Origin: Streptomyces sp. WMMB 322
Lineage (GTDB): Bacteria; Actinomycetota; Actinomycetes; Streptomycetales; Streptomycetaceae
Length of the DNA stretch: 64,000 nucleotides
Assembly: GCF_900090145.1 (NCBI RefSeq)
Contig: NZ_FMHI01000005.1
Span: 124,001-188,000 of the forward strand
Reading direction: 5' to 3'
In this document: piece after piece, positions 9,642-18,813 of the stretch
How positions within the stretch are numbered: position 1 is the stretch's first letter
How the letters are laid out: the number at the start of each line of letters is the position of its first letter
The notes under the pieces: generated by a model
What the model was told of the DNA's origin: nothing
Seen by the model: only the letters and a program-made list of their open reading frames with translations
The model's database searches: none
Program-made: the position numbers and the translations under genes

Positions 9642-11102
9642 TCAGCCGTCCTCGGCCGTCCTCCGCGTGTGCAGTTGCCGCGCTACCTCGCCGATCGAGC
9701 CGGTCAGCGACGGATACACCGTGAAGGTGTTCGCGATCTGCCCCGCCGTCAGGTTGTTGTCGACCGCGACCGACAACGGATGGATCAACTCGCTCGCACG
9801 CGGCGCGACGACGACACCGCCCACCACGATGCCCGTACCTGGCCGGCAGAACAGCTTCACGAACCCGTCCCGGATGCCCTGCATCTTCGCCCGCGGATTG
9901 CGCAGCAGCGGAAGCTTGACGGACCAGGCGTCCATCCGTCCGCTGTCCACGTCGGCCTGGCTGTAGCCGACGGTGGCGATCTCCGGATCGGTGAAGACGT
10001 TCGCCGAGACCGCCTTCAGGTTCAGCGGCGTGACCGTCTCCCCGAGGAAGTGGTACATCGCGATCCGGCCCTGCATCGCAGCGACCGACGCGAGCGCGAA
10101 GACGCCCGTGCAGTCACCTGCCGCGTAGACCCCGGGAGCGGACGTACGGGAGACCTTGTCGGTCCAGATGTGCCCCGAGTCCTTCAGCCGGACCCCGGCC
10201 TCCTCCAGACCCATGTCCGCCGTATTGGGCACCGCCCCGACCGCGACCAGGCAGTGGCTTCCCGTGATCGTGCGGCCGTCCTGCAGCTCCACCTCCACCT
10301 TGTCGCCGACGCGCTTCGCGGAAGCGGCACGGGAACGCGCCATCACGTTCATGCCCCGGCGCCTGAAGACGTCCTCCAGCACCGCGGCCGCATCCGGGTC
10401 CTCACCGGGAAGCACCCGGTCACGCGACGACACGAGCGTGACCTGCGAGCCCAACGCCTGGTAGGCACCCGCGAATTCGGCGCCCGTGACACCCGAGCCG
10501 ACCACGATCAGCTCCTCGGGCAGCTCCTCCAGGTCGTACACCTGCTTCCAGTTGAGAATCCGCTCACCGTCCGGCTGCGCGTCCGGGATCTCACGCGGAT
10601 GCCCGCCGGTGGCGACCAGCACGGCGTCGGCCGCCAGCCGCTCCTCACCACCGCCGGCCACGTCCCCGACGGGCGTGACGACCACCTCGCGCGAACCGTC
10701 CGGCGCCTGCGACGGCTCCAGCCGGCCCCGGCCGCGCATCACGCGTACGCCCGCACGCGTCACGGAGGCCACGATGTCGTGCGACTGCGCCAGCGCGAGG
10801 CGCTTCACCCTGCGGTTGACCTTGCCCAGGTCGACGCCGACGACGCGGGCGGGATCATCCGGGTCGTGGGTGCTGTCCTCCACGCGGATACCGAGCTCCT
10901 CGTACGAGGAGTCGAAGTTCGTCATCACCTCGGCCGTGGCGATGAGGGTCTTGGAGGGCACGCAGTCGGTCAGCACCGACGCGCCTCCCAGACCGTCGCA
11001 GTCGACAACCGTCACTTCGGCGCCGAGCTGCGCCGCCACGAGGGCGGCTTCGTAGCCGCCGGGTCCGCCACCAATGATCACGATCCGAGTCACATGCTCC
11101 AT
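9642..11102 (-). CDS. lpdA: LpdA-type NAD(P)H-quinone dehydrogenase
   Basis: Flavoprotein of the disulfide-reductase family. FAD fold VIIGGGPGGYEAALVAAQLG is at the N-terminus, a second Rossmann motif VVGSGVTGAEFAGAYQALG lies near residue 190, and AAGDCTG near 320 is the FAD-binding Asp motif. The redox-active CxxxxC is incomplete: the motif reads GGASVLTDCVPSK with only one cysteine. Known M. tuberculosis LpdA is likewise not a lipoamide dehydrogenase but reduces quinones. The 486-aa reading begins MEHVTRIVIIGGG; a GTG three codons later is possible. It is divergent from the cyclotransferase gene over 110 bp. Confidence 0.92.
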   Translation of the reverse strand: MEHVTRIVIIGGGPGGYEAALVAAQLGAEVTVVDCDGLGGASVLTDCVPSKTLIATAEVMTNFDSSYEELGIRVEDSTHDPDDPARVVGVDLGKVNRRVKRLALAQSHDIVASVTRAGVRVMRGRGRLEPSQAPDGSREVVVTPVGDVAGGGEERLAADAVLVATGGHPREIPDAQPDGERILNWKQVYDLEELPEELIVVGSGVTGAEFAGAYQALGSQVTLVSSRDRVLPGEDPDAAAVLEDVFRRRGMNVMARSRAASAKRVGDKVEVELQDGRTITGSHCLVAVGAVPNTADMGLEEAGVRLKDSGHIWTDKVSRTSAPGVYAAGDCTGVFALASVAAMQGRIAMYHFLGETVTPLNLKAVSANVFTDPEIATVGYSQADVDSGRMDAWSVKLPLLRNPRAKMQGIRDGFVKLFCRPGTGIVVGGVVVAPRASELIHPLSVAVDNNLTAGQIANTFTVYPSLTGSIGEVARQLHTRRTAEDG

Positions 11103-11212
11103 TGTCCCGCACATGCTTGCGGGTGCGTGCCGCGCCCCCGCGCGGGCAGGCACCCCAGCGCCACCAGCTCGCCACCGCCGCCGCGACGAAGGACTCCCGT
11201 ACCCTCGTCGTC

Positions 11213-11650
11213 ATGTCCCTCTACGCCGCTTACGCCGCGAACCTCGACGCGCGGCTGATGTCGCGCCGAGCCCCGCACTCCCCGCTGCGCGGCACCGGAT
11301 GGGTCAATGACTGGCGCCTGACCTTCGGCGGCGAGCAGATGGGCTGGGAGGGCGCGCTGGCGACGGTCGTCGAGGCCCCGGTGGCACAGGTCTTCGTGGC
11401 GCTGTACGACATCGCGCCCATGGACGAGGAGTCCCTGGACCGCTGGGAAGGCGTCGGCATGGGCATCTACCGGCGCACGAAGGTCCGCGTCCACACGCTG
11501 GACGGTGAGACGACGGCCTGGTGCTACGTCCTCAACGGCTACGAGGGCGGGCTGCCCTCCGCCCGCTACCTCGGCGACATCGCCGACGCGGCGGAATCGG
11601 CGGGGGCACCGCACGACTACGTGATGGAAATCCGCAAGCGGCCCTGTTAG
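11213..11650 (+). CDS. Gamma-glutamylcyclotransferase family protein
   Basis: 145-aa protein with the compact GGCT/AIG2-like barrel. The N-terminus YAAYAANLDARLM matches the family YGSNL-type start, with W-N-D-W-R-L-TF after it and the catalytic-type Glu context EGALATVVEAP. Such enzymes release 5-oxoproline from gamma-glutamyl amines or peptides. ATG 11213 was chosen because the family signature begins immediately after it. Repeat copy A starts about 20 bases after its stop. Confidence 0.82.
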   Translation: MSLYAAYAANLDARLMSRRAPHSPLRGTGWVNDWRLTFGGEQMGWEGALATVVEAPVAQVFVALYDIAPMDEESLDRWEGVGMGIYRRTKVRVHTLDGETTAWCYVLNGYEGGLPSARYLGDIADAAESAGAPHDYVMEIRKRPC

Positions 11651-11668
11651 GGGCGCCGCCTGCGGGGT

Positions 11669-12445
11669 CCGGCGGGTTCGGCTGTCGCCGGGGGTGGCTG
11701 TTGTTCGCGTGCGGGGGTGCGGGGTGCGCCTGGGGTGGGTGCTGGGTGCCGGGGGCGTGCCGCTCCGGGGGGCAAGTCCGGGCGGCATGATTTCCCTCCC
11801 TGAACCGTCAAGGGCCTTCGTGCTGGCCTTCATATGCCGGTCCGCAAATCACTTCCCCACGCTTCGCTGGGGAGACCCCAAGGGCCCGTCCATGCCCCCC
11901 TGCGCGTCCCGCCCCCTCCCGTCCGTCCGCGGCTCTCCCCCGGGGGTCGCCATAACCCCCTCTTCCACACCGGGCAGTGGGTTCGTGGCCCGTCGTCCTC
12001 GTCGAGGACCGCCGACAGATCGCGCCGCACGTTGGGCGCACCCTGAGCCCGCCCAACACCGCCCCGCGCGTCGGTGAACCCCTCCACCCGGCAGGGCAGT
12101 TGAGCCATCGGACGAGCCTGCGCGAGTGACCCGAAGGGCCACCGGCGCAGCAGCCGCGAGCCAGCCGGACTCCCGAAGGGGAGAAGGGGAACGAGAGCGG
12201 CAGACGCCAGACGGGCGGGAGGGGGCGGGACGTGCAGGCGGGGGGCACGGGGCCATTGGGGTCTCCCCAGCGAAGCGTGGGGAAGTGATTTGCGGACCGG
12301 CATATGAAGGCCAGCACGAAGGCCCGAACCGGTCCAGGGAGGGAAATCATGCCGCCCCGGGACACCCGCCGGAACGGCACGCCCCCGCACCCACCACGAA
12401 CCCCATGCGCACCCCGAACCCACCCAAGGCGGACCCACCCAAGCA
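11669..12445. repeat. Dispersed inverted-arm element, copy A
   Basis: Fills most of the 841-base gap between the cyclotransferase gene and pnp. The left arm (about 11751-11928) and right arm (about 12210-12388) are nearly perfect inverted repeats of about 178 bp around a 281-nt core. The arms contain GCATGATTTCCCTCCCTG and CATATGCCGGTCCGCAAATCAC. Unlike copies C and D, both arms have CCCCACGCTTCGCTGGGG plus GAGACCCC in place of GTTTAAGCC. Outward from each arm, GGGAGGGAAATC precedes an ATG. The core is similar to copy C and, inverted, to copy D. No transposase and no intact conserved gene is present. Long frames that cross it shift between copies. Confidence 0.85.
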
Positions 12446-12455
12446 CCCGCCCCCT

Positions 12456-12467
12456 CTACGCGCGTAG
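12456..12467. promoter_or_regulatory. Nucleoside-regulon operator, pnp
   Basis: CTACGCGCGTAG is a perfect 12-bp palindrome ending 24 nt before the pnp start codon, a position where a bound repressor would block transcription. The same motif, or a one- to two-mismatch version, precedes deoC, add and the BMP transporter gene in this window. Confidence 0.7.
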
Positions 12468-12491
12468 GCTCGAAACCGCTACGCTCATCGC

Positions 12492-13310
12492 GTGAACGAA
12501 TCAGCCTCGAACACCGCCGATGATCCGTACCGCTCCGCCGATTCCGCCGCCGTGCGGCTGCGGGAGTTGACGGGTACGGACAGCCACGACGTCGTTCTCG
12601 TGATGGGCTCCGGATGGGTGCCCGCCGCGGACGCGCTCGGGGTTCCCGATTCCGAGTTCCCGGTGACGGAGCTGCCCGGTTTTCCCGCGCCGGCCGTCGA
12701 GGGCCATGCGGGCACCGTGCGCTCCCACGAATTGGGCGACAAGCGGGTGCTGGTCTTCCTCGGCCGTACCCACTTCTATGAGGGGCGCGGTGTCGCCGCC
12801 GTCACCCACGGCGTGCGTACGGCGGTCGCGGCGGGGTGCAAGACCGTCGTGCTGACGAACGGCTGCGGCGGCCTGCGCGGCGACATGGTCCCGGGCCAGC
12901 CCGTACTCATCAAGGACCACATCAACCTCACAGCCGCCTCCCCCATCGTCGGCGCCAACTTCGTCGACCTCACCGACCTGTACTCGCCCCGCCTGCGCAC
13001 CCTGTGCCAGGAAGTCGATCCGTCGCTGACGGAGGGCGTCTACGTCCAGTTCCCCGGCCCTCACTACGAGACGCCCGCCGAGATCGGCATGGTGCGCGCG
13101 ATCGGCGGGGACCTGGTCGGCATGTCCACCGTGCTGGAGGCGATCGCCGCCCGTGAGGCGGGCGCGGAGGTGCTCGGCATCTCGCTCGTCACCAACCTCG
13201 CGGCGGGCATGACGGGTGAACCCCTCAACCACGAGGAAGTGCTTCAGGCGGGCCGCGAATCGGCCGCCCGCATGGGTTCGCTGCTGGCGCAGGTGCTGGG
13301 CCGGATCTGA
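12492..13310 (+). CDS. punA: Purine-nucleoside phosphorylase
   Basis: Splits (deoxy)inosine or guanosine with phosphate to base and (deoxy)ribose-1-phosphate. The 272-aa trimeric-type PNP (family II) shows [16 protein letters not shown] (phosphate-binding Ser/Gly loop near residue 35), GRTHFYEG near 92, TNGCGGL near 120, [10 protein letters not shown] near 185 and SLVTNLAAG near 235. The GTG start leaves a 15-residue leader before the fold. A CTACGCGCGTAG palindrome lies just upstream, and the phosphopentomutase-type gene follows 80 bp downstream on the same strand, so the two probably form a unit. Confidence 0.94.
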   Translation: MNESASNTADDPYRSADSAAVRLRELTGTDSHDVVLVMGSGWVPAADALGVPDSEFPVTELPGFPAPAVEGHAGTVRSHELGDKRVLVFLGRTHFYEGRGVAAVTHGVRTAVAAGCKTVVLTNGCGGLRGDMVPGQPVLIKDHINLTAASPIVGANFVDLTDLYSPRLRTLCQEVDPSLTEGVYVQFPGPHYETPAEIGMVRAIGGDLVGMSTVLEAIAAREAGAEVLGISLVTNLAAGMTGEPLNHEEVLQAGRESAARMGSLLAQVLGRI

Positions 13311-13390
13311 GCGGCCGGGGCGCCGGCAGGGCGGCCCCGGAGCTTCCGCCGCGGGCCCGTGCCCGGGACGCAGAGGAGAGAGGCAGAGCT

Positions 13391-15139
13391 GTGCAGCACG
13401 ATGTGACGGAGCTGGTCGCCCGCGCCCGGGCCTGGCAGGCCGAGGATCCCGACCCGGAGACCCGCGAGGAACTGGCGAAGCTCATCGAGGCGGACGGGGG
13501 CTCCCCGGCTGACGGGCCTGCTGTGGCGTCCGCCGGAACAGGGACGGAGCTGGCGGCCCGCTTCGCCGGCACCCTCCAGTTCGGTACGGCGGGCCTCCGC
13601 GGCGAACTGGGCGCGGGACCCATGCGGATGAACCGTTCCGTCGTGATCCGTGCCGCCGCCGGGCTTGCCGCGTATCTGCGGGGGCAACTGCCGGAGCCGG
13701 GCGGCCAGGAGGGCCCCGGCCTCGTCGTCATCGGCTACGACGCCCGTCACAAGAGTCACGAATTCGCCCGCGACACCGCGTCCGTCATGACCGGCGCGGG
13801 TCTGCGCGCCGCCCTGCTGCCGCGGCCGCTGCCGACTCCCGTGCTCGCGTTCGCCGTCCGCCGGCTGGGAGCCGTGGCGGGCGTGATGGTCACCGCCAGC
13901 CACAACCCGCCGCGCGACAACGGCTACAAGGTCTACCTGGGTGGGGGTTCGCAGATCGTCCCGCCCGATGACGCCGCGATCGCCGCACGTATCGACGCGG
14001 TCGGACCGCTCGCCGGCGTGCCACGCCCGGAGTCGGGCTGGGAGGTGCTCGGCGAGGACGTCGTCGAGAGTTATCTGGCCCGTACGGGAGCGGTGCTGAC
14101 GGAGGGCATGCCGCGGGACGTGCGGACCGTGCACACCGCGCTGCACGGCGTCGGCTCGGGCACACTGCTCGAGGCCTTCCGCCGGGCGGGCTTCCCCGAG
14201 CCGCTTCCGGTGCCCGAACAGGCCACGCCCGACCCGGACTTCCCCACGGTCTCCTTTCCCAACCCGGAGGAGCCGGGGGCCATGGATCTCGCGTTCGCGA
14301 CGGCGCGCGCCACCGCCGCCGAGTCCGGTCCGGTCGACCTCGTCATCGCCAACGACCCGGACGCCGACCGCTGTGCCGTCGCCGTCCCGGACCGCGCCGC
14401 CGAGGGCGGCTGGCGCATGCTCAGCGGCGACGACGTCGGCGCGCTGCTCGCCACGCACCTCGTCCACAAGCGGGCGCGGGGTACGTTCGCCACGTCGATC
14501 GTCTCCTCCTCCCTGGTCTCGCGGATCGCCCGCGCCGCGGACCTGCCGTACGAGGAGACCCTGACCGGCTTCAAGTGGCTCGCACGGGTCGACGGACTGC
14601 GTTACGCCTTCGAGGAGGCGCTGGGCTACTGCGTCGACCCCGAGGGCGTTCGCGACAAGGACGGCATCACGGCGGCGCTGCTCGTCGCCGAGCTGGCAGC
14701 CGAACTCAAGCAGGCCGACCGCTCGTTGACGGACCTGCTGGACGATCTGGCCGTCGAGCACGGCCTGCATGCGACCGGTCAGCTCTCGGTCCGCGTCGAG
14801 GACCTCTCGCTCATCGCCTCGGCGATGGAGCGTCTGCGGACGTCCCCGCCGGCCTCGCTCGCGGGCCTGGCCGTCGTCTCCTCGGAGGACCTGAGCGAGG
14901 GCTCCGACCTGCTGCCGCCCACGGACGGGCTGCGGTACCACCTCGCGGGAGACCCGGGTGCGGGTGTGGAGAAGGCCCGTGTGGTGGTGCGCCCCAGCGG
15001 TACGGAGCCGAAGCTCAAGTGCTACCTGGAGGTCGTCGTCGCGGTCCGCGACCAGGCGGCACTGGCGGCGGCTCGTGCGTCGGCCCGGTCGGTGCTGGCC
15101 GGGCTGAAGGCCGATATGGCAGCCGCGACGGGCGTCTGA
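13391..15139 (+). CDS. Phospho-sugar mutase (phosphomannomutase/phosphopentomutase type)
   Basis: Member of the alpha-D-phosphohexomutase superfamily, 582 aa. The catalytic serine lies in MVTASHNPPRDNGYK (near residue 165), the Mg site is NDPDADRC (near 320), and the sugar-binding and C-terminal phosphate loops VVRPSGTEPKLK (near 535) are intact. Length and the two-part N-terminus match the PgmB/ManB-like group that in actinobacteria can interconvert ribose-1-P and ribose-5-P. Its position after pnp supports a role in feeding pentose-1-phosphate to DeoC or central metabolism. GTG start with a GAGGAGAGAGGCAG leader. Confidence 0.9.
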   Translation: MQHDVTELVARARAWQAEDPDPETREELAKLIEADGGSPADGPAVASAGTGTELAARFAGTLQFGTAGLRGELGAGPMRMNRSVVIRAAAGLAAYLRGQLPEPGGQEGPGLVVIGYDARHKSHEFARDTASVMTGAGLRAALLPRPLPTPVLAFAVRRLGAVAGVMVTASHNPPRDNGYKVYLGGGSQIVPPDDAAIAARIDAVGPLAGVPRPESGWEVLGEDVVESYLARTGAVLTEGMPRDVRTVHTALHGVGSGTLLEAFRRAGFPEPLPVPEQATPDPDFPTVSFPNPEEPGAMDLAFATARATAAESGPVDLVIANDPDADRCAVAVPDRAAEGGWRMLSGDDVGALLATHLVHKRARGTFATSIVSSSLVSRIARAADLPYEETLTGFKWLARVDGLRYAFEEALGYCVDPEGVRDKDGITAALLVAELAAELKQADRSLTDLLDDLAVEHGLHATGQLSVRVEDLSLIASAMERLRTSPPASLAGLAVVSSEDLSEGSDLLPPTDGLRYHLAGDPGAGVEKARVVVRPSGTEPKLKCYLEVVVAVRDQAALAAARASARSVLAGLKADMAAATGV

Positions 15140-15175
15140 CGGCCCGGTTCCCCGGCCGCAGTCCTCGGCACGGGG

Positions 15176-15670
15176 TCAGCGGCTCCCCTGCCGCGCCGCC
15201 GTGAGGTTGCCGTTGACGACTCGGGCCGCGCGGGCCGCGTCGTCGACGGTGATGACGAAGTCCCGTCCGCTTTCGAGCCGCAGCCACAGCGCATCCCCAG
15301 CCCGGAGGGAGACGGCGCTGCGCTTCGGCAGCCGGCGGAAACCCCAGCCTCCGAGTTCCATGGGACGTGCGTGCTTCGCGGACGCTTCGGTGACCTTGGT
15401 GAGCGGAACGCGGCGGCGCAGCGGCGGAGCGAGGACCGACCGGACGGCGACCTCACGTCCGGTGACCGAGACCTCCAGCCACCCCACGGCGAGGAGCGCG
15501 ACGGCGGCGGCGAGCAGCCCGAGGAACACGTACGCCCGGTCGATGAAGAGGGAGGCCAGGACGAGGAAGGCGATGGCGAGCAGGCCGCCGCCGATGAGCA
15601 TCCACGGGGCGGCGACCCGGCTCTTCCACTCGGCGGGCCTGCGGTTCCTGCGCTGCGGGCTCCCGCTCAT
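15176..15670 (-). CDS. PH domain-containing membrane protein
   Basis: 164-aa protein with two adjacent transmembrane helices (about residues 23-43 and 47-65) followed by a bacterial PH-like domain containing EVSVTGREVAVRSVLAPPLRRRVPL. Such bPH proteins are common, uncharacterised membrane proteins of actinobacteria. Start ATG 15670 was chosen over an upstream one because GGAGGAGAGAGAC precedes it at correct spacing. It is convergent with the mutase gene, 36 bp away. The function is unknown. Confidence 0.72.
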   Translation of the reverse strand: MSGSPQRRNRRPAEWKSRVAAPWMLIGGGLLAIAFLVLASLFIDRAYVFLGLLAAAVALLAVGWLEVSVTGREVAVRSVLAPPLRRRVPLTKVTEASAKHARPMELGGWGFRRLPKRSAVSLRAGDALWLRLESGRDFVITVDDAARAARVVNGNLTAARQGSR

Positions 15671-15828
15671 GTCTCTCTCCTCCGATCGCCGTTGTCCGGT
15701 GTTCCGCCGAGGCGGCATTGCCGGGTTCCGGACGGCCGCGCGGCACCGTGGTGCCGCGCGCGCACGGCCCCGCGCGACTTCTCCCCGCTCACCGGCGCGG
15801 CAACCGTCCTCGTGCCGTCGAGACAGAA

Positions 15829-15866
15829 GGCCCGCCGGGGGCTTCCGAAGAAGCCCCCGGCGGGCC
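15829..15866 (-). terminator. 17-bp perfect hairpin after the secreted-protein gene
   Basis: Arms 15829-15845 and 15850-15866 are perfectly complementary around a CGAA tetraloop, about 23 bases downstream of the stop of the leftward secreted-protein gene. Confidence 0.85.
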
Positions 15867-15889
15867 GGGGACCAGGCTGGCCGCGGGGG

Positions 15890-16306
15890 TCAGCGGCCGT
15901 ACGCACCGCCGCTCAGGGCGCGTGTGCCGCGCGGGCAGTAGACGACCACCCGCCTGGCGTCGGACATCGCCGACGGTGTGACGTAGCGCCGGCCGTCGGT
16001 GCAGTCGACGTAGGCGCGCCAGCGCAGGCCCGAGCACGAGACCACGGAGGCCCGGCCCGAGACGTAGGTGTTCCAGCAGTGCAGGGAGGCGGCCGAATTC
16101 GGCTCCACGGCGGAGGCGCCACCCGGCATCGACACGGCGCTCCCGGCGCGCATGACGCCGGTGTGCGGGTCGGCCTGTGTGTATGTGGCGCGGTCCCAGA
16201 CCGGGGACGGGGTGTGGGCTTGGGCAGAAGGCGCCATCACTCCGCCGAACCCGAGCGCCAGCGCGGCGCTCGCCCCCAGCACTGCCAGAGATTTTCTGAT
16301 CTTCAC
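15890..16306 (-). CDS. Small secreted protein of unknown function
   Basis: 138-aa product starting at GTG 16306 with a clear Sec signal peptide: positive KIRK, a hydrophobic Ala/Leu/Gly core, and a likely cleavage after APSAQA (about residue 30). The mature part has four cysteines (SLHCWNTY, SCSGLRWRAYVDC, VYCPRGT), which suggests two disulfides in an extracellular domain. I do not recognise a family. An upstream in-frame ATG at 16399 would destroy the signal peptide, so I reject it. Its own terminator follows. Confidence 0.75.
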   Translation of the reverse strand: MKIRKSLAVLGASAALALGFGGVMAPSAQAHTPSPVWDRATYTQADPHTGVMRAGSAVSMPGGASAVEPNSAASLHCWNTYVSGRASVVSCSGLRWRAYVDCTDGRRYVTPSAMSDARRVVVYCPRGTRALSGGAYGR

Positions 16307-16818
16307 TTCTGTCTCTCGCTTTCTCGTTGCTCGGCCGGCTTGGCCGAATGCCCGGTGGAGGGCTGCGCCCAGATTCCCCACCGAATGGCAACGAAACAAG
16401 AGAACTCGATTCTGCTGACGATATGCATTTGCCTTCCGAGTCGGCCGTTTTGCCGTTCGGACATTCAGAGAATCGATTCGCCGGATTCACGGCCGCCACC
16501 GGGATTTCACCCGCACGAGCGAGCCGTGAGACAGGCTCGCGAACCCATGACGCCCCAGGTGGCAACGACTGCCCCCGTGCACCGACTCACCGATGTGGTG
16601 GACGAATTCACGGCAGCTCACCGAGCACCGTCACCCCGCACGGACCGGGACGCGAAATCGCCCCGCCCCGTAGCACAAGAATGAGGAGGCCACCGTCAGA
16701 CACCGCGGCCGGTTTCTCTTCGCAACAGAAAGCGTACATTTCGCGGACCCGCGCACTGCTGCGCGCCGTCACCCGTTCCGGCGAATTCCCCCGGAACGGC
16801 CCAGCCGCTGAACCCGTC
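16307..16818. other. Intergenic gap upstream of the secreted-protein gene
   Basis: 512 bases with lower GC than the surroundings around 16380-16480, which fits the leftward promoter of the secreted-protein gene. Apart from the terminator hairpin at the right end (16773-16799) I see no gene, RNA or repeat that I can support. Confidence 0.4.
16773..16799 (-). terminator. Hairpin after the second PH-domain gene
   Basis: CCGTTCCGG (16773-16781) and CCGGAACGG (16791-16799) pair over 9 bp with a 9-nt loop, 19 bases beyond the stop of the leftward PH-domain gene. Confidence 0.65.
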
Positions 16819-17673
16819 TCAACTCGTCGCGTAGAGGACAGCGAGAGCGACGGCACCCGCGAGCGCGGGGGCCGCGATCTCGTAGGCCCAGCGGACGGTC
16901 ACCTCGCCCTGCGCTTCGGGGCTTTCGCCGTGGTCGGCGGCGAGGGTGCGCAGCTCGTCGATCGCCTGGTCCGACGCGGCGCGCTTCTCCCCGCCGCCGT
17001 CGGCGCCGGGCACACCCCCCAGCCCGAACAGGCCGGTGGGCCGTGCCAGGGCGCCGGCGGTGTGCCCGTCGGCGGCTGCGCGCTCTGCGCGTTCGGTCTG
17101 GCGGGCGGCGCGTTTGCGTGCGCGGAGCGAGACCGGGATCGACCAGAGCTGGTACTTGGCGCCGTCCGCCACGACCTCGCTGGAGTAGCCCGCGCGCAGG
17201 GCCTCGACCGTGCCCCACGGGACCGTGATGGTGCGGAAGGGGTTCCGCACACGCATCCGCTGCTGCCCCGCGTACACGGCGGGGCGCAGCGTGAACGCGA
17301 CGACGAGCGGGACGGCGAAGAGGAGCCCGGAACCAGCGGACAGGCGGGTGCGGGCGTCCCCGTTGACGAGGGCGTCCGTACCGAGCCAGACGGCGAGGAG
17401 GAGCAGCAGGACGCCGCCCGCCAGGGCTCCCGGCGAGCGGTAGCAGCGGTCGGCGTAGGCCTGCTGCGGCGCCGGCTGTGCCGCGGGCCCGGCGGCGCGC
17501 TCCGTACCGGACTCCGGTGCGGACGCGTCTTCGGACGCGGCGGGCGCGGCGGACGCGTGGGACGCCTCTTCGGGCGCGTCGGCCCGGTCGCCGTCACCGG
17601 TCTCGCGCGGGGCCTTCTCCTCCTGCCCGTTGCCGGATCCGGCTTCACCCTCGGGTCGGGACTCGCTACTCAT
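16819..17673 (-). CDS. PH domain-containing membrane protein with disordered N-terminus
   Basis: 284-aa protein. The first 75 residues are rich in Glu, Ala, Ser and Asp and look disordered. Two transmembrane segments follow (about 80-98 and 112-130), then a PH-like domain around RVRNPFRTITVPWGTVEALRAGYSSEVV, and a C-terminal hydrophobic helix (about 262-282). Start ATG 17673 is preferred, because the longer upstream reading is arginine-rich and unlike protein. It is divergent from deoC over 119 bp. This is a second bPH protein within 2.2 kb of the first, which suggests an old duplication; the function is unknown. Confidence 0.7.
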   Translation of the reverse strand: MSSESRPEGEAGSGNGQEEKAPRETGDGDRADAPEEASHASAAPAASEDASAPESGTERAAGPAAQPAPQQAYADRCYRSPGALAGGVLLLLLAVWLGTDALVNGDARTRLSAGSGLLFAVPLVVAFTLRPAVYAGQQRMRVRNPFRTITVPWGTVEALRAGYSSEVVADGAKYQLWSIPVSLRARKRAARQTERAERAAADGHTAGALARPTGLFGLGGVPGADGGGEKRAASDQAIDELRTLAADHGESPEAQGEVTVRWAYEIAAPALAGAVALAVLYATS

Positions 17674-17767
17674 GACGCACGATTCTGCCGGACCCCCCGT
17701 ACGGGGGACGTTGCGGCTCGGCATCGATCCGTCCCGTCCCGCAGGAGACCGCCCCCTACCCGGCGAG

Positions 17768-17779
17768 CTACGCGTGTAG
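17768..17779. promoter_or_regulatory. Nucleoside-regulon operator, deoC
   Basis: CTACGCGTGTAG, one mismatch from the perfect CTACGCGCGTAG palindrome, ends 13 nt before the deoC GTG. This overlaps the expected ribosome-binding or transcription start region, so binding would repress. It is followed by TATGCT, which could be the -10 region. Confidence 0.65.
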
Positions 17780-17792
17780 ATATGCTGCCCTG

Positions 17793-18806
17793 GTGACCAT
17801 GTCTTCAGCGTCCACAGCCACAGCGTCCACCGCCACCCCACCGGCGTCCGCGCTCGCGGACGTGACCGCCTCCGACGCCTCGTTGCGCCGCTATCTGCAC
17901 GGCCTGCCCGGCGTCGACGCGGTGGGGCTCGAAGCCCGCGCCGCGGCCCTCGGCACACGTTCGATCAAGACGACCGCCAAGGCGTACGCCCTCGACCTCG
18001 CGATCTCGATGATCGACCTGACGACCCTGGAAGGGGCCGACACCGCCGGCAAGGTGCGGTCCCTGTGCGCCAAGGGCGCCAACCCCGACCCGGGCGACCG
18101 CACCACGCCCCCGGTCGCGGCGATCTGCGTCTACTCCGACATGGTCGCCACCGCGAAGCAGGCCCTGGCCGCGGGCGGCGGAGCCGGGATCAAGGTCGCC
18201 TCGGTCGCGACGGCCTTCCCCTCCGGGCGCGCGGCCCTGTCCGTGAAGCTCGCCGACACCCGTGAGGCGGTCGCCGCCGGCGCGGACGAGATCGACATGG
18301 TGATCGACCGGGGCGCCTTCCTGGCCGGCGCCTACGGCAAGGTCTTCGAGGAGATCCAGGCCGTGAAGGACGCCTGCGCGCGGCCCGGCGGAGGAGAACC
18401 CGCACACCTCAAGGTGATCTTCGAGAACGGTGAGCTGTCGACGTACGACAACATCCGCCGCGCCTCGTGGCTGGCGATGCTCGCGGGCGCGGACTTCATC
18501 AAGACCTCGACCGGCAAGGTCGCCGTGAACGCCACACTCCCGAACACGCTGCTGATGCTGGAGGCCGTACGGGACTTCCGCGCGGCCACCGGCACCCAGA
18601 TCGGCGTGAAGCCGGCCGGCGGCATCCGCACCGCCAAGGACGCCATCCGGTACCTGGTCGTCGTCAACGAGACCGCCGGGCCGGACTGGCTGCACCCCGA
18701 CTGGTTCCGTTTCGGCGCTTCCAGCCTGCTGAACGACCTGCTGATGCAGCGGCAGAAGCTGAGCACCGGCCGCTACTCCGGTCCCGACTACGTGACGGTG
18801 GACTGA
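17793..18806 (+). CDS. deoC: Deoxyribose-phosphate aldolase
   Basis: Cleaves 2-deoxyribose-5-phosphate to acetaldehyde and glyceraldehyde-3-phosphate through a Schiff base. The 337-aa class I aldolase barrel has the catalytic-type lysines in ADFIKTSTGK (near residue 232) and GVKPAGGIRTAKDAIRYL (near 270), plus EIDMVIDRGAF near 165. It belongs to the longer DeoC type (over 300 aa). The start is GTG 17793; ATG 17799 is also possible. It is followed after 7 bp by an aldehyde dehydrogenase and then by a truncated ALDH paralogue, a logical operon for disposing of the acetaldehyde. Confidence 0.93.
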   Translation: MTMSSASTATASTATPPASALADVTASDASLRRYLHGLPGVDAVGLEARAAALGTRSIKTTAKAYALDLAISMIDLTTLEGADTAGKVRSLCAKGANPDPGDRTTPPVAAICVYSDMVATAKQALAAGGGAGIKVASVATAFPSGRAALSVKLADTREAVAAGADEIDMVIDRGAFLAGAYGKVFEEIQAVKDACARPGGGEPAHLKVIFENGELSTYDNIRRASWLAMLAGADFIKTSTGKVAVNATLPNTLLMLEAVRDFRAATGTQIGVKPAGGIRTAKDAIRYLVVVNETAGPDWLHPDWFRFGASSLLNDLLMQRQKLSTGRYSGPDYVTVD

Positions 18807-18813
18807 GGCAGAG

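Noticed and set aside
11808..12446. Overlapping open frames of about 200 codons on the minus strand of copy A
   Set aside because: The equivalent frames are shifted by indels in copies C and D, there is no common start codon or RBS, and the composition follows the repeat.
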